Source: Akkermansiaceae bacterium (GTDB taxonomy: Bacteria; Verrucomicrobiota; Verrucomicrobiia; Verrucomicrobiales; Akkermansiaceae). From it: 64,000 bases of DNA. Below the pieces are notes generated by a model. That model saw only the letters and a list, made by a program, of their open reading frames with translations. It ran no database searches and was not told where the DNA came from. The position numbers were made by a program, and so were the translations under genes. Below, piece by piece: positions 7,822 through 15,666 of this stretch. Location of the stretch: contig CAJJBR010000002.1 in assembly GCA_905182475.1 (NCBI GenBank), forward strand, positions 1 through 64,000, given 5' to 3'. The first letter of the stretch is position 1. The number at the start of each line of letters is the position of its first letter.

Positions 7822-10602
7822 ATGAAACGCCTTTTCCTGCTCGACGGCATGGCCCTGATCTACCGGGCTCACTTTGCCCTCATCAATAACCCGATCAGAA
7901 ACTCCAAAGGCGTCAACACCTCCGCCCTCTACGGTTTTATCAACACCCTGCTCTCCATCCTGGAAAAGGAAAAACCCACCCACCTCGGTGTTGCCTTCGA
8001 CACCTCCGCGCCGACCCCGCGCCACATCAAATACCCCGCCTACAAGGCACAGCGCGACGAAATGCCCGAGGAGCTCGCCGCCTCCATCCCCCACGTCAAA
8101 GCCCTCTGCCGCGCCTTCGCCATTCCCGTTCTCGAAATCGACGGCTTCGAGGCCGACGACCTCATCGGAACCTTGGTGAAACGCGCCGAGCCCGACGGCT
8201 TCGAGTCCTACATGGTCACCCCCGACAAGGATTTCGCGCAGCTCATTTCCCCCACCACCTACATGTGGAAACCTGGCCGCAAAGGCAGCGAATACGAAAT
8301 CATCGGCATGGAGCAGCTCGAAAGCATCTGGGGCGTCTCCGAGCCACACCAGATCATCGATCTCCTCGGCCTCATGGGCGACGCCTCCGACAACATCCCC
8401 GGCGTCCCCGGCATCGGCCCCAAGACCGCCCAGAAACTCATCAAGGAATACGGCTCCACCGAAAACCTCCTGAAAAACACCGCCAAGCTCAAAGGCAAGC
8501 AGAAGGAAAACGTCGAGGCCAACGTCGACCAAGCACTTCTCTCCAAAGACCTCGCCACCATCATCCTCGACTGCCCAATCGAAGTCACATGGGAAGAGCT
8601 GCTCGTCTCCCAGCGCGACGACGAAGCCATCAAACAGCTCTTCATCGACTTCGAATTCCGCTCCCTCACCAAGCGCCTCTTCGGCGAAGAACGGAACGCG
8701 GACTTTAGTCCGCAGCCAACAACCGGAGAAACCCCAACCCTCTTCGACACCTTCAAAACCATCGCCGACGTCCCGCACAAATACACCCTAGCCAACACCC
8801 CGGATCTCCAGAAATCCCTCTTCACCGAACTAGCCGCCCAGAAATCCTTCTGCTTCGACATCGAGACCACCTCCCTGAACCGCCACTCCGCAAAACTCCT
8901 CGGAATCGCCTTCTCCTGGAAAGCCCACGAAGGCTGGTATCTCCCATACACAGAGGATCTTCTCCAACCTCTCCGCTCTTTGCTCTCCGCATCTTCGGAG
9001 AAGATCGGGCACAACCTGAAATACGACCTCTCCGTCCTCCACTCTCACAACATCCACGTCGCCGGCCCGTTCTTCGACACCATGCTCGCCGATGCCCTGG
9101 TCGCCCCCGAGCGCCGCCACAGCATGGACTACCTTTCGGAAATCCTCCTCGGCTATTCCACGGTCAAGCTCGCCGACATCGCCACCGCACCCGAAGACGA
9201 TTCCGCCCAAGACGACCTCTTCGCCCACGCCGAGAAAAAATCCAAAAAGTCCAAAGATCTAGATATCGCCTCCATCCCCTTGGAAATCCTAGCCGAATAC
9301 GCCGCCGAGGACGCCGACGTCACCTACCAGCTCGCCGAGAAACTCCGGCCTCTCCTCAAGGAAAGTGGCCAGGAAAAAGTCTATTTCGAAATCGAAGCTC
9401 CCCTCCTCCCCGTCCTCGTCCGCATGGAAATGGAGGGAATCGCCATCGATCTGGAAGCCCTCCAAACCATAGCCGTCGACCTCCAGCAGACCATAGACCA
9501 GCTCGCGAAATCGATCCAAGCCCACGCCGGCACCCCGTTCAACATCGCCTCCCCGAAACAGCTCGGCCAGATCCTCTTCGATCACCTCAAGCTCTTGGAT
9601 AAGCCCAAGAAAACCAAAACCGGCCAGTACAAAACCGACGAGCAAACCCTCTCCACCCTGCTCGGTATTCACCCCATCATCGAGGAAATCCTCACCTACC
9701 GCGAGGCATCCAAACTCAAGTCCACCTACCTCGACGCCCTCCCCAACCACATCGCCCCGGAGACCGGCCGCATCCACACCCATTACCACCAGCTCCTCGC
9801 CGCCACCGGCCGCCTCGCCTCCTCCGATCCCAACCTCCAAAACATCCCCGTCCGCTCAGAAGCCGGCAGAAAAATCCGCCAAGCCTTCGTCCCGCGCGAC
9901 GGCTGCACCCTGCTGGCCTGCGACTACTCCCAGATCGAGCTCCGCGTGATGGCCGCCCTCGCCTGCGACCCCACCATGATCTCCGCCTTCCAGGACGGTG
10001 CGGACATCCACACCATCACCGCCGCGAAAGTCCACGGAGTCACCCCCGAGGAAGTCACCCGCGAGATGCGCTCCGGCGCGAAAATGGTCAACTTCGGCAT
10101 CATCTACGGCATCTCCGCCTTCGGCCTCTCCCAGCGCCTCGCCATCCCCCGCGGCGAAGCCGCCGAAATTATCGACGCCTACTTCCGCGAGTATCCCGCC
10201 ATCAAGGAATACATGGATCGCACCGTCGCCGTCGCCCGTGATAAAGGCTACGCCGAGACCCTCGCCGGTCGCCGCCGCCACTACCCCGACCTGAGCACAG
10301 GAAACGCCGGCCTCCGCCAGAACGCCGAGCGCGCCGCCATCAACATGCCCATCCAAGGCACCTCCGCAGACATGATCAAGATCGCCATGATCCGCATCGA
10401 CGAGCTGCTCCGCAAAAAGCCCTACCAGACCAAAATGCTCCTCCAGGTCCACGATGAACTCGTCTTCGACCTCCACCCCGACGAGGAAGCCGAACTCGTC
10501 CCCAAAATCCTCCACATCATGGAATCCGCCCTGCCGCTGCCACACGACGTGCCGATTCTCGTGGAAAAAGGCACCGGCCAAAACTGGCTGGCGGCGCATT
10601 GA
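7822..10602 (+). CDS. polA: DNA polymerase I
   Basis: 926 residues with all three classical domains. The N-terminal 5' nuclease (1 to about 290) begins KRLFLLDGMALIYRAHFA. The 3'-5' exonuclease is intact, with FDIETT (D346, E348), GHNLKYD and YAAEDAD, so proofreading is expected. The polymerase domain shows motif A DYSQIELR (D701), motif B KMVNFGIIYG (K754, Y762) and motif C QVHDELVFD (D878, E879). The enzyme fills gaps and removes primers in repair and replication. The linker between the nuclease and exonuclease domains contains an in-frame copy of the palindromic repeat found elsewhere next to stop codons (residues about 290-298). No clear Shine-Dalgarno sequence precedes the ATG. Confidence 0.97.
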   Translation: MKRLFLLDGMALIYRAHFALINNPIRNSKGVNTSALYGFINTLLSILEKEKPTHLGVAFDTSAPTPRHIKYPAYKAQRDEMPEELAASIPHVKALCRAFAIPVLEIDGFEADDLIGTLVKRAEPDGFESYMVTPDKDFAQLISPTTYMWKPGRKGSEYEIIGMEQLESIWGVSEPHQIIDLLGLMGDASDNIPGVPGIGPKTAQKLIKEYGSTENLLKNTAKLKGKQKENVEANVDQALLSKDLATIILDCPIEVTWEELLVSQRDDEAIKQLFIDFEFRSLTKRLFGEERNADFSPQPTTGETPTLFDTFKTIADVPHKYTLANTPDLQKSLFTELAAQKSFCFDIETTSLNRHSAKLLGIAFSWKAHEGWYLPYTEDLLQPLRSLLSASSEKIGHNLKYDLSVLHSHNIHVAGPFFDTMLADALVAPERRHSMDYLSEILLGYSTVKLADIATAPEDDSAQDDLFAHAEKKSKKSKDLDIASIPLEILAEYAAEDADVTYQLAEKLRPLLKESGQEKVYFEIEAPLLPVLVRMEMEGIAIDLEALQTIAVDLQQTIDQLAKSIQAHAGTPFNIASPKQLGQILFDHLKLLDKPKKTKTGQYKTDEQTLSTLLGIHPIIEEILTYREASKLKSTYLDALPNHIAPETGRIHTHYHQLLAATGRLASSDPNLQNIPVRSEAGRKIRQAFVPRDGCTLLACDYSQIELRVMAALACDPTMISAFQDGADIHTITAAKVHGVTPEEVTREMRSGAKMVNFGIIYGISAFGLSQRLAIPRGEAAEIIDAYFREYPAIKEYMDRTVAVARDKGYAETLAGRRRHYPDLSTGNAGLRQNAERAAINMPIQGTSADMIKIAMIRIDELLRKKPYQTKMLLQVHDELVFDLHPDEEAELVPKILHIMESALPLPHDVPILVEKGTGQNWLAAH
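8691..8713 (+). repeat. Palindromic repeat copy 1, inside polA
   Basis: GGAACGCGGACTTTAGTCCG plus flanking bases. The core GCGGACT-TT-AGTCCGC is a perfect inverted repeat. The same 23 bases occur exactly at 47195-47217 and, reversed, at 25384-25406; a copy with one mismatch is at 58382-58404. Here it is read in frame as RNADFSPQ. Confidence 0.85.
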
Positions 10603-10611
10603 AACCGGAGC

Positions 10612-10629
10612 CGCGTTCTCTAGAACGCG
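10612..10629. repeat. 18-base perfect palindrome after polA
   Basis: CGCGTTCT-CT-AGAACGCG starts 9 bases after the polA stop codon. It has the same build (8-base arms, 2-base centre) as the palindromes at 11218 and 11270. It could act as a transcript 3'-end hairpin, although no T-tract follows. Confidence 0.6.
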
Positions 10630-10680
10630 AGCGGGCGTAACTGAAAGTGGTGGGCAGATTGCAGGAGAATAAGGAGAAGG

Positions 10681-10839
10681 TGCGTCTCCGCGAAAATCAG
10701 GCAACAGCTCAATCTCCAAACCGGGGACACGCTTGATTTTCAGATCGAGGGAGGAGCCATCAAAGTCGTTCCCGTCGCAAAGGGATCTTTAGAATATCTC
10801 ATGACGATGAGGCTCAGCTCAGAAAAGTCGAAAAGCTGA
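10681..10839 (+). pseudogene. AbrB/MazE-type antitoxin remnant
   Basis: The frame reads VSAKIRQQLNLQTGDTLDF followed by QIEGGAIKVVPVAKG. This is the swapped-hairpin AbrB DNA-binding pattern of VapB/MazE antitoxins (normally V-S-x-K-G-Q-x-x-I-P-x-x-I-R-x-x-L-x-x-x-x-G-D). The GQ-x-x-IP part and a start codon are missing, and after about residue 35 the frame runs into out-of-frame toxin sequence and stops at 10837-10839. It directly precedes a PIN toxin lacking its N-terminus, so one deletion appears to have removed the antitoxin end and the toxin start. Confidence 0.6.
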
Positions 10840-11153
10840 TGCGTGGGAATTTCTCGTCAGCGCATCCCGCATGGGTCAGCATTGTCGTTCTCACAGAACT
10901 GGCCTGGATTCTTACCCGACGCTACAGATATTTACGCCCGGATGTGGGAGCCTTTCTCCACCAGCTCCTCCATACCGCTTCCATCTGTGTGGAAGATCAC
11001 GCCATCGCGGGAAAAGCCATCGATTTTTTCCTAGGATCCACCGCCGATTTCTCCGACTGCCTCATCCTCGCCCGGAACGAATCCCGCTCCATCTCCCCCA
11101 CCCATACCTTGGATCGCAAAGCCGCGAAACTCGCAGGCTTTCAGCTACTTTGA
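10803..11153 (+). pseudogene. PIN-domain (VapC-like) toxin, N-terminus deleted
   Basis: The frame reads DDEAQLRKVEKLM, then VSIVVLTELAWILTRRY and ends THTLDRKAAKLAGFQLL. These match the middle and end of a VapC-type PIN ribonuclease: the conserved Glu in VLTE, the Asp in ADFSDCLI and the TLDRKAAKL ending. The first strand with the catalytic Asp (typically xxLDTN) is missing upstream. The only ATG (10839) would give a 104-residue product without that Asp, so RNase activity is unlikely. VapC toxins cleave tRNA or rRNA and are held inactive by the adjacent antitoxin. Confidence 0.7.
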
Positions 11154-11217
11154 AACGCCTTACATTGCCCCACGTCTGCAACGGGAACAGGCATTTCCGG
11201 TATTTCGCCGAGGTTGT

Positions 11218-11235
11218 CGCGATTTCTAAATCGCG
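11218..11235. repeat. 18-base perfect palindrome
   Basis: CGCGATTT-CT-AAATCGCG, 8-base arms and a 2-base centre. It lies in non-coding sequence downstream of the PIN relic and has the same geometry as the palindromes at 10612 and 11270. Confidence 0.6.
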
Positions 11236-11269
11236 GTTCCTTTCTGCTTACGCCGCAGGTGAGAGGGAC

Positions 11270-11287
11270 CGTGGTTTAGAAACCACG
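11270..11287. repeat. 18-base perfect palindrome
   Basis: CGTGGTTT-AG-AAACCACG, 8-base arms and a 2-base centre, 34 bases beyond the previous palindrome. CTGCAACGGGA(A/G)C(A/G)GGCATTTCC occurs both before (11176 region) and after (11289 region) this pair, so a short segment has been duplicated around them. Confidence 0.6.
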
Positions 11288-11315
11288 CCTGCAACGGGAG
11301 CGGGCATTTCCCTCC

Positions 11316-11370
11316 ACTCACACCTTGGATCCGTAAAGCCGCGAAGCTCGATGGCTTCCAGCTTCTTTGA
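11316..11370 (+). pseudogene. Second PIN-domain 3' relic
   Basis: After removing one extra C at 11331-11332 the sequence reads THTLD-KAAKLDGFQLL followed by TGA. This is nearly the same as the end of the PIN relic at 10803-11153 (THTLDRKAAKLAGFQLL). Only about 18 codons remain. It is either a local duplication of the toxin 3' end or the tail of a second, related toxin gene that has been lost. Confidence 0.55.
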
Positions 11371-11446
11371 AGGATGCGTCCTTCCCGCCGCAGATCACCT
11401 AGAATGGCTCTGGATGCTTCGGAGATGCCGCAGCAAGCGCCCCAAG

Positions 11447-12655
11447 CTAATATGAATCCCAACCCTCTCCCGTTCTGCATCGTGTCTGACGGGCTTCTAT
11501 GGCGCGTAGAATCGGATTCAGTTTGCTGGCAGCTTTTTGCCGAAACTCGTCCAGCTTCTCAATCAACGCATCAACCGTTTCGGCGGTGTAGGGGGTCTTG
11601 CCTTTCGGCGGATTGTGTCGAATTTCCAGCCTCAATCTTTGTGGTGTTTTCGCATACACAACCAGCTCTTCCGCTGAATTGCCAAACAACCTCACAGCTC
11701 CCTCGTTTCCTTCCCAGCCGCTTTTCCCTCCGTATTCACGAAGGACGGGGGAAAGACCCTCCAACGCCTGCGGAGCGTCAAAACCCGCGCCTCCCACATC
11801 CCTGCAAGTTTCCACCTGCCGCAGCGAAAAGGTGCCGGTAGATTCAGAAACACAAACGCCTTCACTTCCTGCCGAATCGGCAACTCTAGCGGCACGTCGC
11901 ACGTCGGCATTGAGAGCTGCGAATACTTGCTTAATGTATTCGCTAAGAGCCGCATCATGTTCACCGGGAGAGAGCGACAAGGGGGCAAGGTTGTCCCTTC
12001 CGCATAGCCCCTTCTCAACAAGCTCCGAGCTTGCGAAAATCGCGTCGGGTTGCCGGGTTGCTAGTTCCCTCCGTCGATGATTCAACGCCCGGTTTACGTT
12101 CAAGGAAAGATGGGCGGTAATGAGGACCGCGATTTTACCGGACTGGTCAGGAAGGCTACCACGATAAAATTTCAGCCTACCTGAAAACAATGGCGGGGTG
12201 AGAATTTGCCTCCCGATTGCTAGTGGCTTGGAACGAATTTTCAACTCCTTCGAATCCCCATTGTAAGGCGCTACGTTAAACAGTTTTGAGAATAGGTCGT
12301 GTTCGCCACGCTGGTCTGTTGGGCATCCCCCAAGGTGGAGAATGAAACTGTTCAAATCCTCCTTCGTGGCACAGATCACAGGAGGCATTCTCCATACGAG
12401 GTGAATCTTATCGTTTCTCCCTTCATCTTGATTGATCGTGGAAGGTAGTGGATTATAGAGATTATCTCTTGGTGTCTCATAGGCTTCGTAATCACCGGGG
12501 TGCCTAAGAGAGGATGTTGGAGATTTCTTTCTGCGGAGTCGGCGCGGAGTCGTAGGCTCATTTGCACGTTCTTGCAAATCACGGGGCGGACGTTTCAGTT
12601 TTCGGATTGCCCCATTCGAACCTTGCCGCCTAGGCACACGTTTGCTATTTTTCAT
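11447..12655 (-). CDS. Unknown 402-residue protein of the accessory region
   Basis: A long open frame starting MKNSKRVPRRQGSNGAIRK. The first 60 residues are very basic, suggesting nucleic-acid contact. The middle (SGKIAVLITAHLSLNVNRAL) looks like a folded beta/alpha core, and the C-terminal part (ELVVYAKTPQRLRLEIRHNP) recalls the Y-x-K-T ... L-R-x-E-x-R segment of some plasmid and phage replication proteins. That similarity is by eye only. The gene stands alone between toxin relics and a terminator-like hairpin that points into its promoter, in a region with a serine recombinase and an integrase. A mobile-element origin is likely; I do not assign a function. Confidence 0.55.
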   Translation of the reverse strand: MKNSKRVPRRQGSNGAIRKLKRPPRDLQERANEPTTPRRLRRKKSPTSSLRHPGDYEAYETPRDNLYNPLPSTINQDEGRNDKIHLVWRMPPVICATKEDLNSFILHLGGCPTDQRGEHDLFSKLFNVAPYNGDSKELKIRSKPLAIGRQILTPPLFSGRLKFYRGSLPDQSGKIAVLITAHLSLNVNRALNHRRRELATRQPDAIFASSELVEKGLCGRDNLAPLSLSPGEHDAALSEYIKQVFAALNADVRRAARVADSAGSEGVCVSESTGTFSLRQVETCRDVGGAGFDAPQALEGLSPVLREYGGKSGWEGNEGAVRLFGNSAEELVVYAKTPQRLRLEIRHNPPKGKTPYTAETVDALIEKLDEFRQKAASKLNPILRAIEARQTRCRTGEGWDSY

Positions 12656-12669
12656 TTTTCATTAGATAG

Positions 12670-12713
12670 CCAACCCGGTTGCAATTTCCCTCTGCGCCGG
12701 GTTGGTTTTTTTT
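12670..12713 (+). terminator. Rho-independent terminator (plus strand)
   Basis: CCAACCCGG (12670-12678) pairs perfectly with CCGGGTTGG (12697-12705), with an 18-base loop and eight T residues directly after. The T-tract side shows it works on plus-strand transcripts, but no plus-strand gene precedes it: the sequence upstream is antisense to the 402-residue gene. It may be left from a lost gene or may stop antisense transcription. Confidence 0.65.
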
Positions 12714-12953
12714 CTCAACTAATCATCGTATTCGATGAGAAGATCCTCACCCATTAGTGGTCTTCTGGGTGGCTCTGCGTTCTTTCCAGAAAGACGCGTT
12801 GCTTGATTGCCTTCCTGCGCTCGGATAGTGTTGATAATCTTTTCATCGCCTCATCATAGGAGGCTCAAAGACTTGAAGCGATGTGTAAATGGGTGCGAAA
12901 ACCACCCGGACACAGCGAAAAACACGTTTTGTGTTGGGCGTCAGATTATTAGT

Positions 12954-14006
12954 TCATTCATAAGTCTTATGAACTCTGTATTTTTTTACCCGACGTGCCG
13001 CCCCAATAGTTGAAGTATATTCAAAGACACCATCCTCAATGGCATCCACGTCAATTCTTTCCTTGTCAACTATGGACTCTTGATTCGGGTGGCCAGTTAT
13101 GAAGAATAACCCTTCAACTCTTGCTGGACGTCCCTTTCCCTTTGGATCGGGAGGGGTATAGACGTTGCCACCACCACCGACGCTGGCGGAACTGCTCGCG
13201 ACTGTTGATGAATAATCGTTACAATCGACGAGAATGCCTTCTCTAGTTGCCGATATAACAAATCCCTTGATTCTCCTGGCTGACTTTGCGGCAAGAATAT
13301 CTGAATCCCTCTTCGCAGAATCTGAAGCTCTCTTTTCAGAAGCCAGTTTTGTAGCTTCGGCGGCGGCTGAGGTAAGTGCGGCTTGGTCTCTTTCAACGAT
13401 TTGCTTCACCTCATCGGCGGGTAACCATTTACCACCATATTTCGCAAGGCCTTTCGTTTTCTGGGAATTTTCAAACTCCACTTTCTCTTCGTATTTTCTT
13501 CTGATTGCGGACTTCTCTTCATTTCTGGACTGCTCTTTCTTTTGTTTGGCTGCTAGCGCCTCATCCTTGGGCATCCATTTTCCGTTGTATCTGGCCTTGC
13601 CGTCTTCAAACTCCTTGATGCAGGAATCCAACACGGTGATGTGAGGTGTCAGAATAGGAACACTTTTCGGGAAGCGAGCGGAGAAATCACGATATTCCTT
13701 GGCGGTCTTGCGAACAGGTTCCAATTCCACTTCGGTCGTGATAGTTTGCGGTAGCGCGGAAATCACTTCGATCTTTCCGGCTAACTTCTGTCTTGCGATG
13801 GTGAACGTCCGGCTTGCCGTTTTGATCTTCACGGAAGGACCGCTAGCCCTCAATTCGGAATAGACGACGATATTCGCCCCCGCGTCATCATGAAATGTTT
13901 GATCCTTAATCGCGGCGAGACCCACGCCAAAGACTGACGAAGGAACGAGCGAAAGCAGGGAGATGAAAAACAGGAGTGACAAGTGCGGTTCGGCTTTGGT
14001 TTTCAT
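12954..14006 (-). CDS. Exported protein with two Y-x-GKW repeats, function unknown
   Basis: 350 residues. The N-terminus MKTKAEPHLSLLFFISLLSL followed by VPSSVFG is a clear secretion signal. The middle contains two related motifs, ARYNGKWMPKDEALAAK and AKYGGKWLPADEVKQIV, embedded in a charged helical region that is probably a coiled coil (KKEQSRNEEKSAIRRKYEEK). Y-x-GKW-x-x-x-(D/E)E motifs recur in exported proteins of Verrucomicrobia and Planctomycetes without assigned function. The C-terminal part is Ser/Gly-rich and then beta-like. It lies between the unknown 402-residue protein and the serine recombinase on the same strand, at least 60 bases from each, so it is probably transcribed alone. 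Confidence 0.7.
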   Translation of the reverse strand: MKTKAEPHLSLLFFISLLSLVPSSVFGVGLAAIKDQTFHDDAGANIVVYSELRASGPSVKIKTASRTFTIARQKLAGKIEVISALPQTITTEVELEPVRKTAKEYRDFSARFPKSVPILTPHITVLDSCIKEFEDGKARYNGKWMPKDEALAAKQKKEQSRNEEKSAIRRKYEEKVEFENSQKTKGLAKYGGKWLPADEVKQIVERDQAALTSAAAEATKLASEKRASDSAKRDSDILAAKSARRIKGFVISATREGILVDCNDYSSTVASSSASVGGGGNVYTPPDPKGKGRPARVEGLFFITGHPNQESIVDKERIDVDAIEDGVFEYTSTIGAARRVKKYRVHKTYE

Positions 14007-14069
14007 GGCGAATGTGGCGATTTGTGTATAATTTGTATAATTTGATAGCGATTCGTTCTGAGGTAGAGC

Positions 14070-14735
14070 CTACTTAGCAGTGAGGACTTTCTTGACCCTT
14101 TGGACGGTAGAAATCCCCTTGCCTGTGATCTTGGCAGCGTTTCGCACGGATTGGCCTTCACGGAGACGGCGGCGTATGTCGGCGTGCTTCACGAGAAACT
14201 CCTTTCCCGAAAATGTCGATCCGGGAGGGCGTCCAAGCCTGCGGCCTTTGCGCTTGGCTTCATCAAGGCCCGACTTGATTCGTTCCGAGAGAGTTTCCCT
14301 TTCGGCGCGTGCCATTTCGGCAAGCAGGGCAAACATGATCGCCGCCGCTGGATTGCGCTTGCCGTTGGGAAGCATGGTTTCGATTCCTTGCTGGTGCCAA
14401 TAGAGGGATACCCCGAGGTCTTCCAAGGTTTCGACAAAGGCATGGGCAATGCTGTTGCGTCGCGCCAAGCGTGAAACCTCATGAACGAGAATTTTTTGAA
14501 CCGCGCCTGTCCGCGCCAATTCCTCCGCACGGTGCAAGCCGCGCCTGTCGGATTCATCGGCCATCCCGGAAACCTGCTCCCGGCAGATTTCGACAACCTC
14601 ATAGCCCTTGGCTTGGGCATGGGCCAGCAACTCTGAAACCTGCCTGTCGGTCTCTTGCTTGGCCGTGGAGACGCGGACCAGAATTGCAACTGGGATTTTA
14701 GTGGGGCTTTGCTGCCCGGATTTGACAACTGACAT
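14070..14735 (-). CDS. Serine recombinase (resolvase/invertase family)
   Basis: 221 residues. The catalytic domain starts IPVAILVRVSTAKQ, with the nucleophilic Ser in the RVST motif. It continues with QVSGMADESDRRGL and KILVHEVSRLARR (the conserved R-x-x-R pair), then MARAERETLSERIKSGL on the long helix. The C-terminal helix-turn-helix region is GRPPGSTFSGKEF followed by VRNAAKITGKGISTVQRVKK. The size fits small resolvases and invertases that cut and rejoin DNA at short paired sites, not large serine integrases. No transposase gene is seen beside it, so it is either an orphan or the remaining part of a Tn3-like or plasmid resolution system. Confidence 0.88.
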   Translation of the reverse strand: MSVVKSGQQSPTKIPVAILVRVSTAKQETDRQVSELLAHAQAKGYEVVEICREQVSGMADESDRRGLHRAEELARTGAVQKILVHEVSRLARRNSIAHAFVETLEDLGVSLYWHQQGIETMLPNGKRNPAAAIMFALLAEMARAERETLSERIKSGLDEAKRKGRRLGRPPGSTFSGKEFLVKHADIRRRLREGQSVRNAAKITGKGISTVQRVKKVLTAK

Positions 14736-14879
14736 GAATACATAGTGTCAAAACGTGTCCAAAAAAACAACTGTTTTCTTGAATACACTTAGAGCGATGA
14801 TGCACCCAAAAAACTATCGCCTTTGGCAACGGTCAATTTGGAGCTAGCATCAAGCAAGCCATCCCCGCAGCTGAACGAA

Positions 14880-15045
14880 ATGCCAGATCCAAAGAGAAAA
14901 TCCCCAAAAAAAGAAAATTCACATCAGTCGAAATCTGTGCCGGTGCTGGAGGTCAAGCAATTGGATTGGAAAACGCGGGCTTCGAACATTTGGCTCTTGT
15001 GGAAATCGAAGAGATTGCCTGCCAAAGATTGAGGGATAACCGTCC
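14880..15045 (+). pseudogene. DNA cytosine-5 methyltransferase, N-terminal fragment
   Basis: From ATG 14880 the frame begins MPDPKRKSPKK. One base is then missing from a run of seven A residues (14906-14912), after which the sequence reads FTSVEICAGAGGQAIGLE and EHLALVEIEEIACQRLRDNRP. This is the S-adenosylmethionine-binding motif I (F/ICAGAGG) and motif II region of C5-methyltransferases. After NRP the homology stops and comM sequence begins, so the catalytic PCQ and target-recognition regions are gone. The remnant cannot methylate DNA. It suggests that a restriction-modification or orphan methylase gene was cut by recombination with the comM segment. Confidence 0.75.
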
Positions 15046-15612
15046 GAGGACGGCCACGTCACCATCTCCCGCGCCGCCGGTTCCCTCACTTTCCCGGCCA
15101 GGTTCATGCTCGTGCCCGCCATGAACCCCTGCCCTTGTGCCTTCTACGGCGATGTGAAACGCCAGTGCCGCTGCTCGGTTCGCCAGATCGAGAACTACCG
15201 CCAGAAGATCAGCGGCCCCTTGCTCGACCGCATCGACATCCACGTGGAAGTGCCTCTTGTCGATTTCAAAGAACTCACTTCCGATGCGATAACTGGCCAA
15301 TCATCCGCAGTGATCCGCGAGCGCGTCGCTGCGGCGCGTGGGATTCAGGTAGAGCGCCTTCAAATCAGCAAAACTCACTACCCGCCGCGATGGGCGCGCG
15401 CCAAGTCCGCGAGTGCTGCCAGCTCGATGCCGAAAGCAAAGGCTTACCTAGAACACGCCATGGAGCAGATGAACTTCTCCGCCCGCGCCCACGACCGTAT
15501 TCTCAAGGTTTCCCGCACGCTCTCCGACCTCGCCGGAAAGCAAAACATCACCGGCAACGAAGTGCTGGAGGCGATCCAGTTCCGCTCCCTGGATAGACGG
15601 TTGTTTGAGTGA
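15046..15612 (+). pseudogene. comM: comM/YifB (Mg-chelatase-like ATPase), 3' fragment
   Basis: About 188 codons homologous to the C-terminal third of ComM. It opens EDGHVTISRAAGSLTFPARF and contains AMNPCPC, the arginine-finger segment PLLDRIDIHVEVP and the C-terminal Mg_chelatase_C part (ARAHDRILKVSRTLSDLAG to the end LDRRLFE). The Walker A and B regions are absent because the fragment is joined directly to the methyltransferase remnant. Full ComM is a hexameric helicase that promotes branch migration in natural transformation. Internal ATG codons (15106) could yield a truncated product, but without the ATPase core it would not be functional. A second, shorter comM relic is at 22901. Confidence 0.8.
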
Positions 15613-15666
15613 CTTAGAAAGTCGCAGCAAGCGCGAAGGTATCTCCACGCTTGCGGCGATGATGCG

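Noticed and set aside
7795-10719. Long minus-strand frames opposite polA
   Set aside because: They are shadows: Gly/Glu/Val/Asp-rich translations typical of the reverse of a GC-rich gene.
12610-12630. ATTCGAACC near 12614 as a possible second copy of the tRNA-Ser 3' end (att site)
   Set aside because: Only 9 bases match, inside the coding sequence of the 402-residue gene; the acceptor-stem part is absent.
14070-14735. Serine recombinase as a large phage integrase defining the island
   Set aside because: 221 residues with only a small helix-turn-helix end fits a resolvase/invertase, not a large serine integrase.
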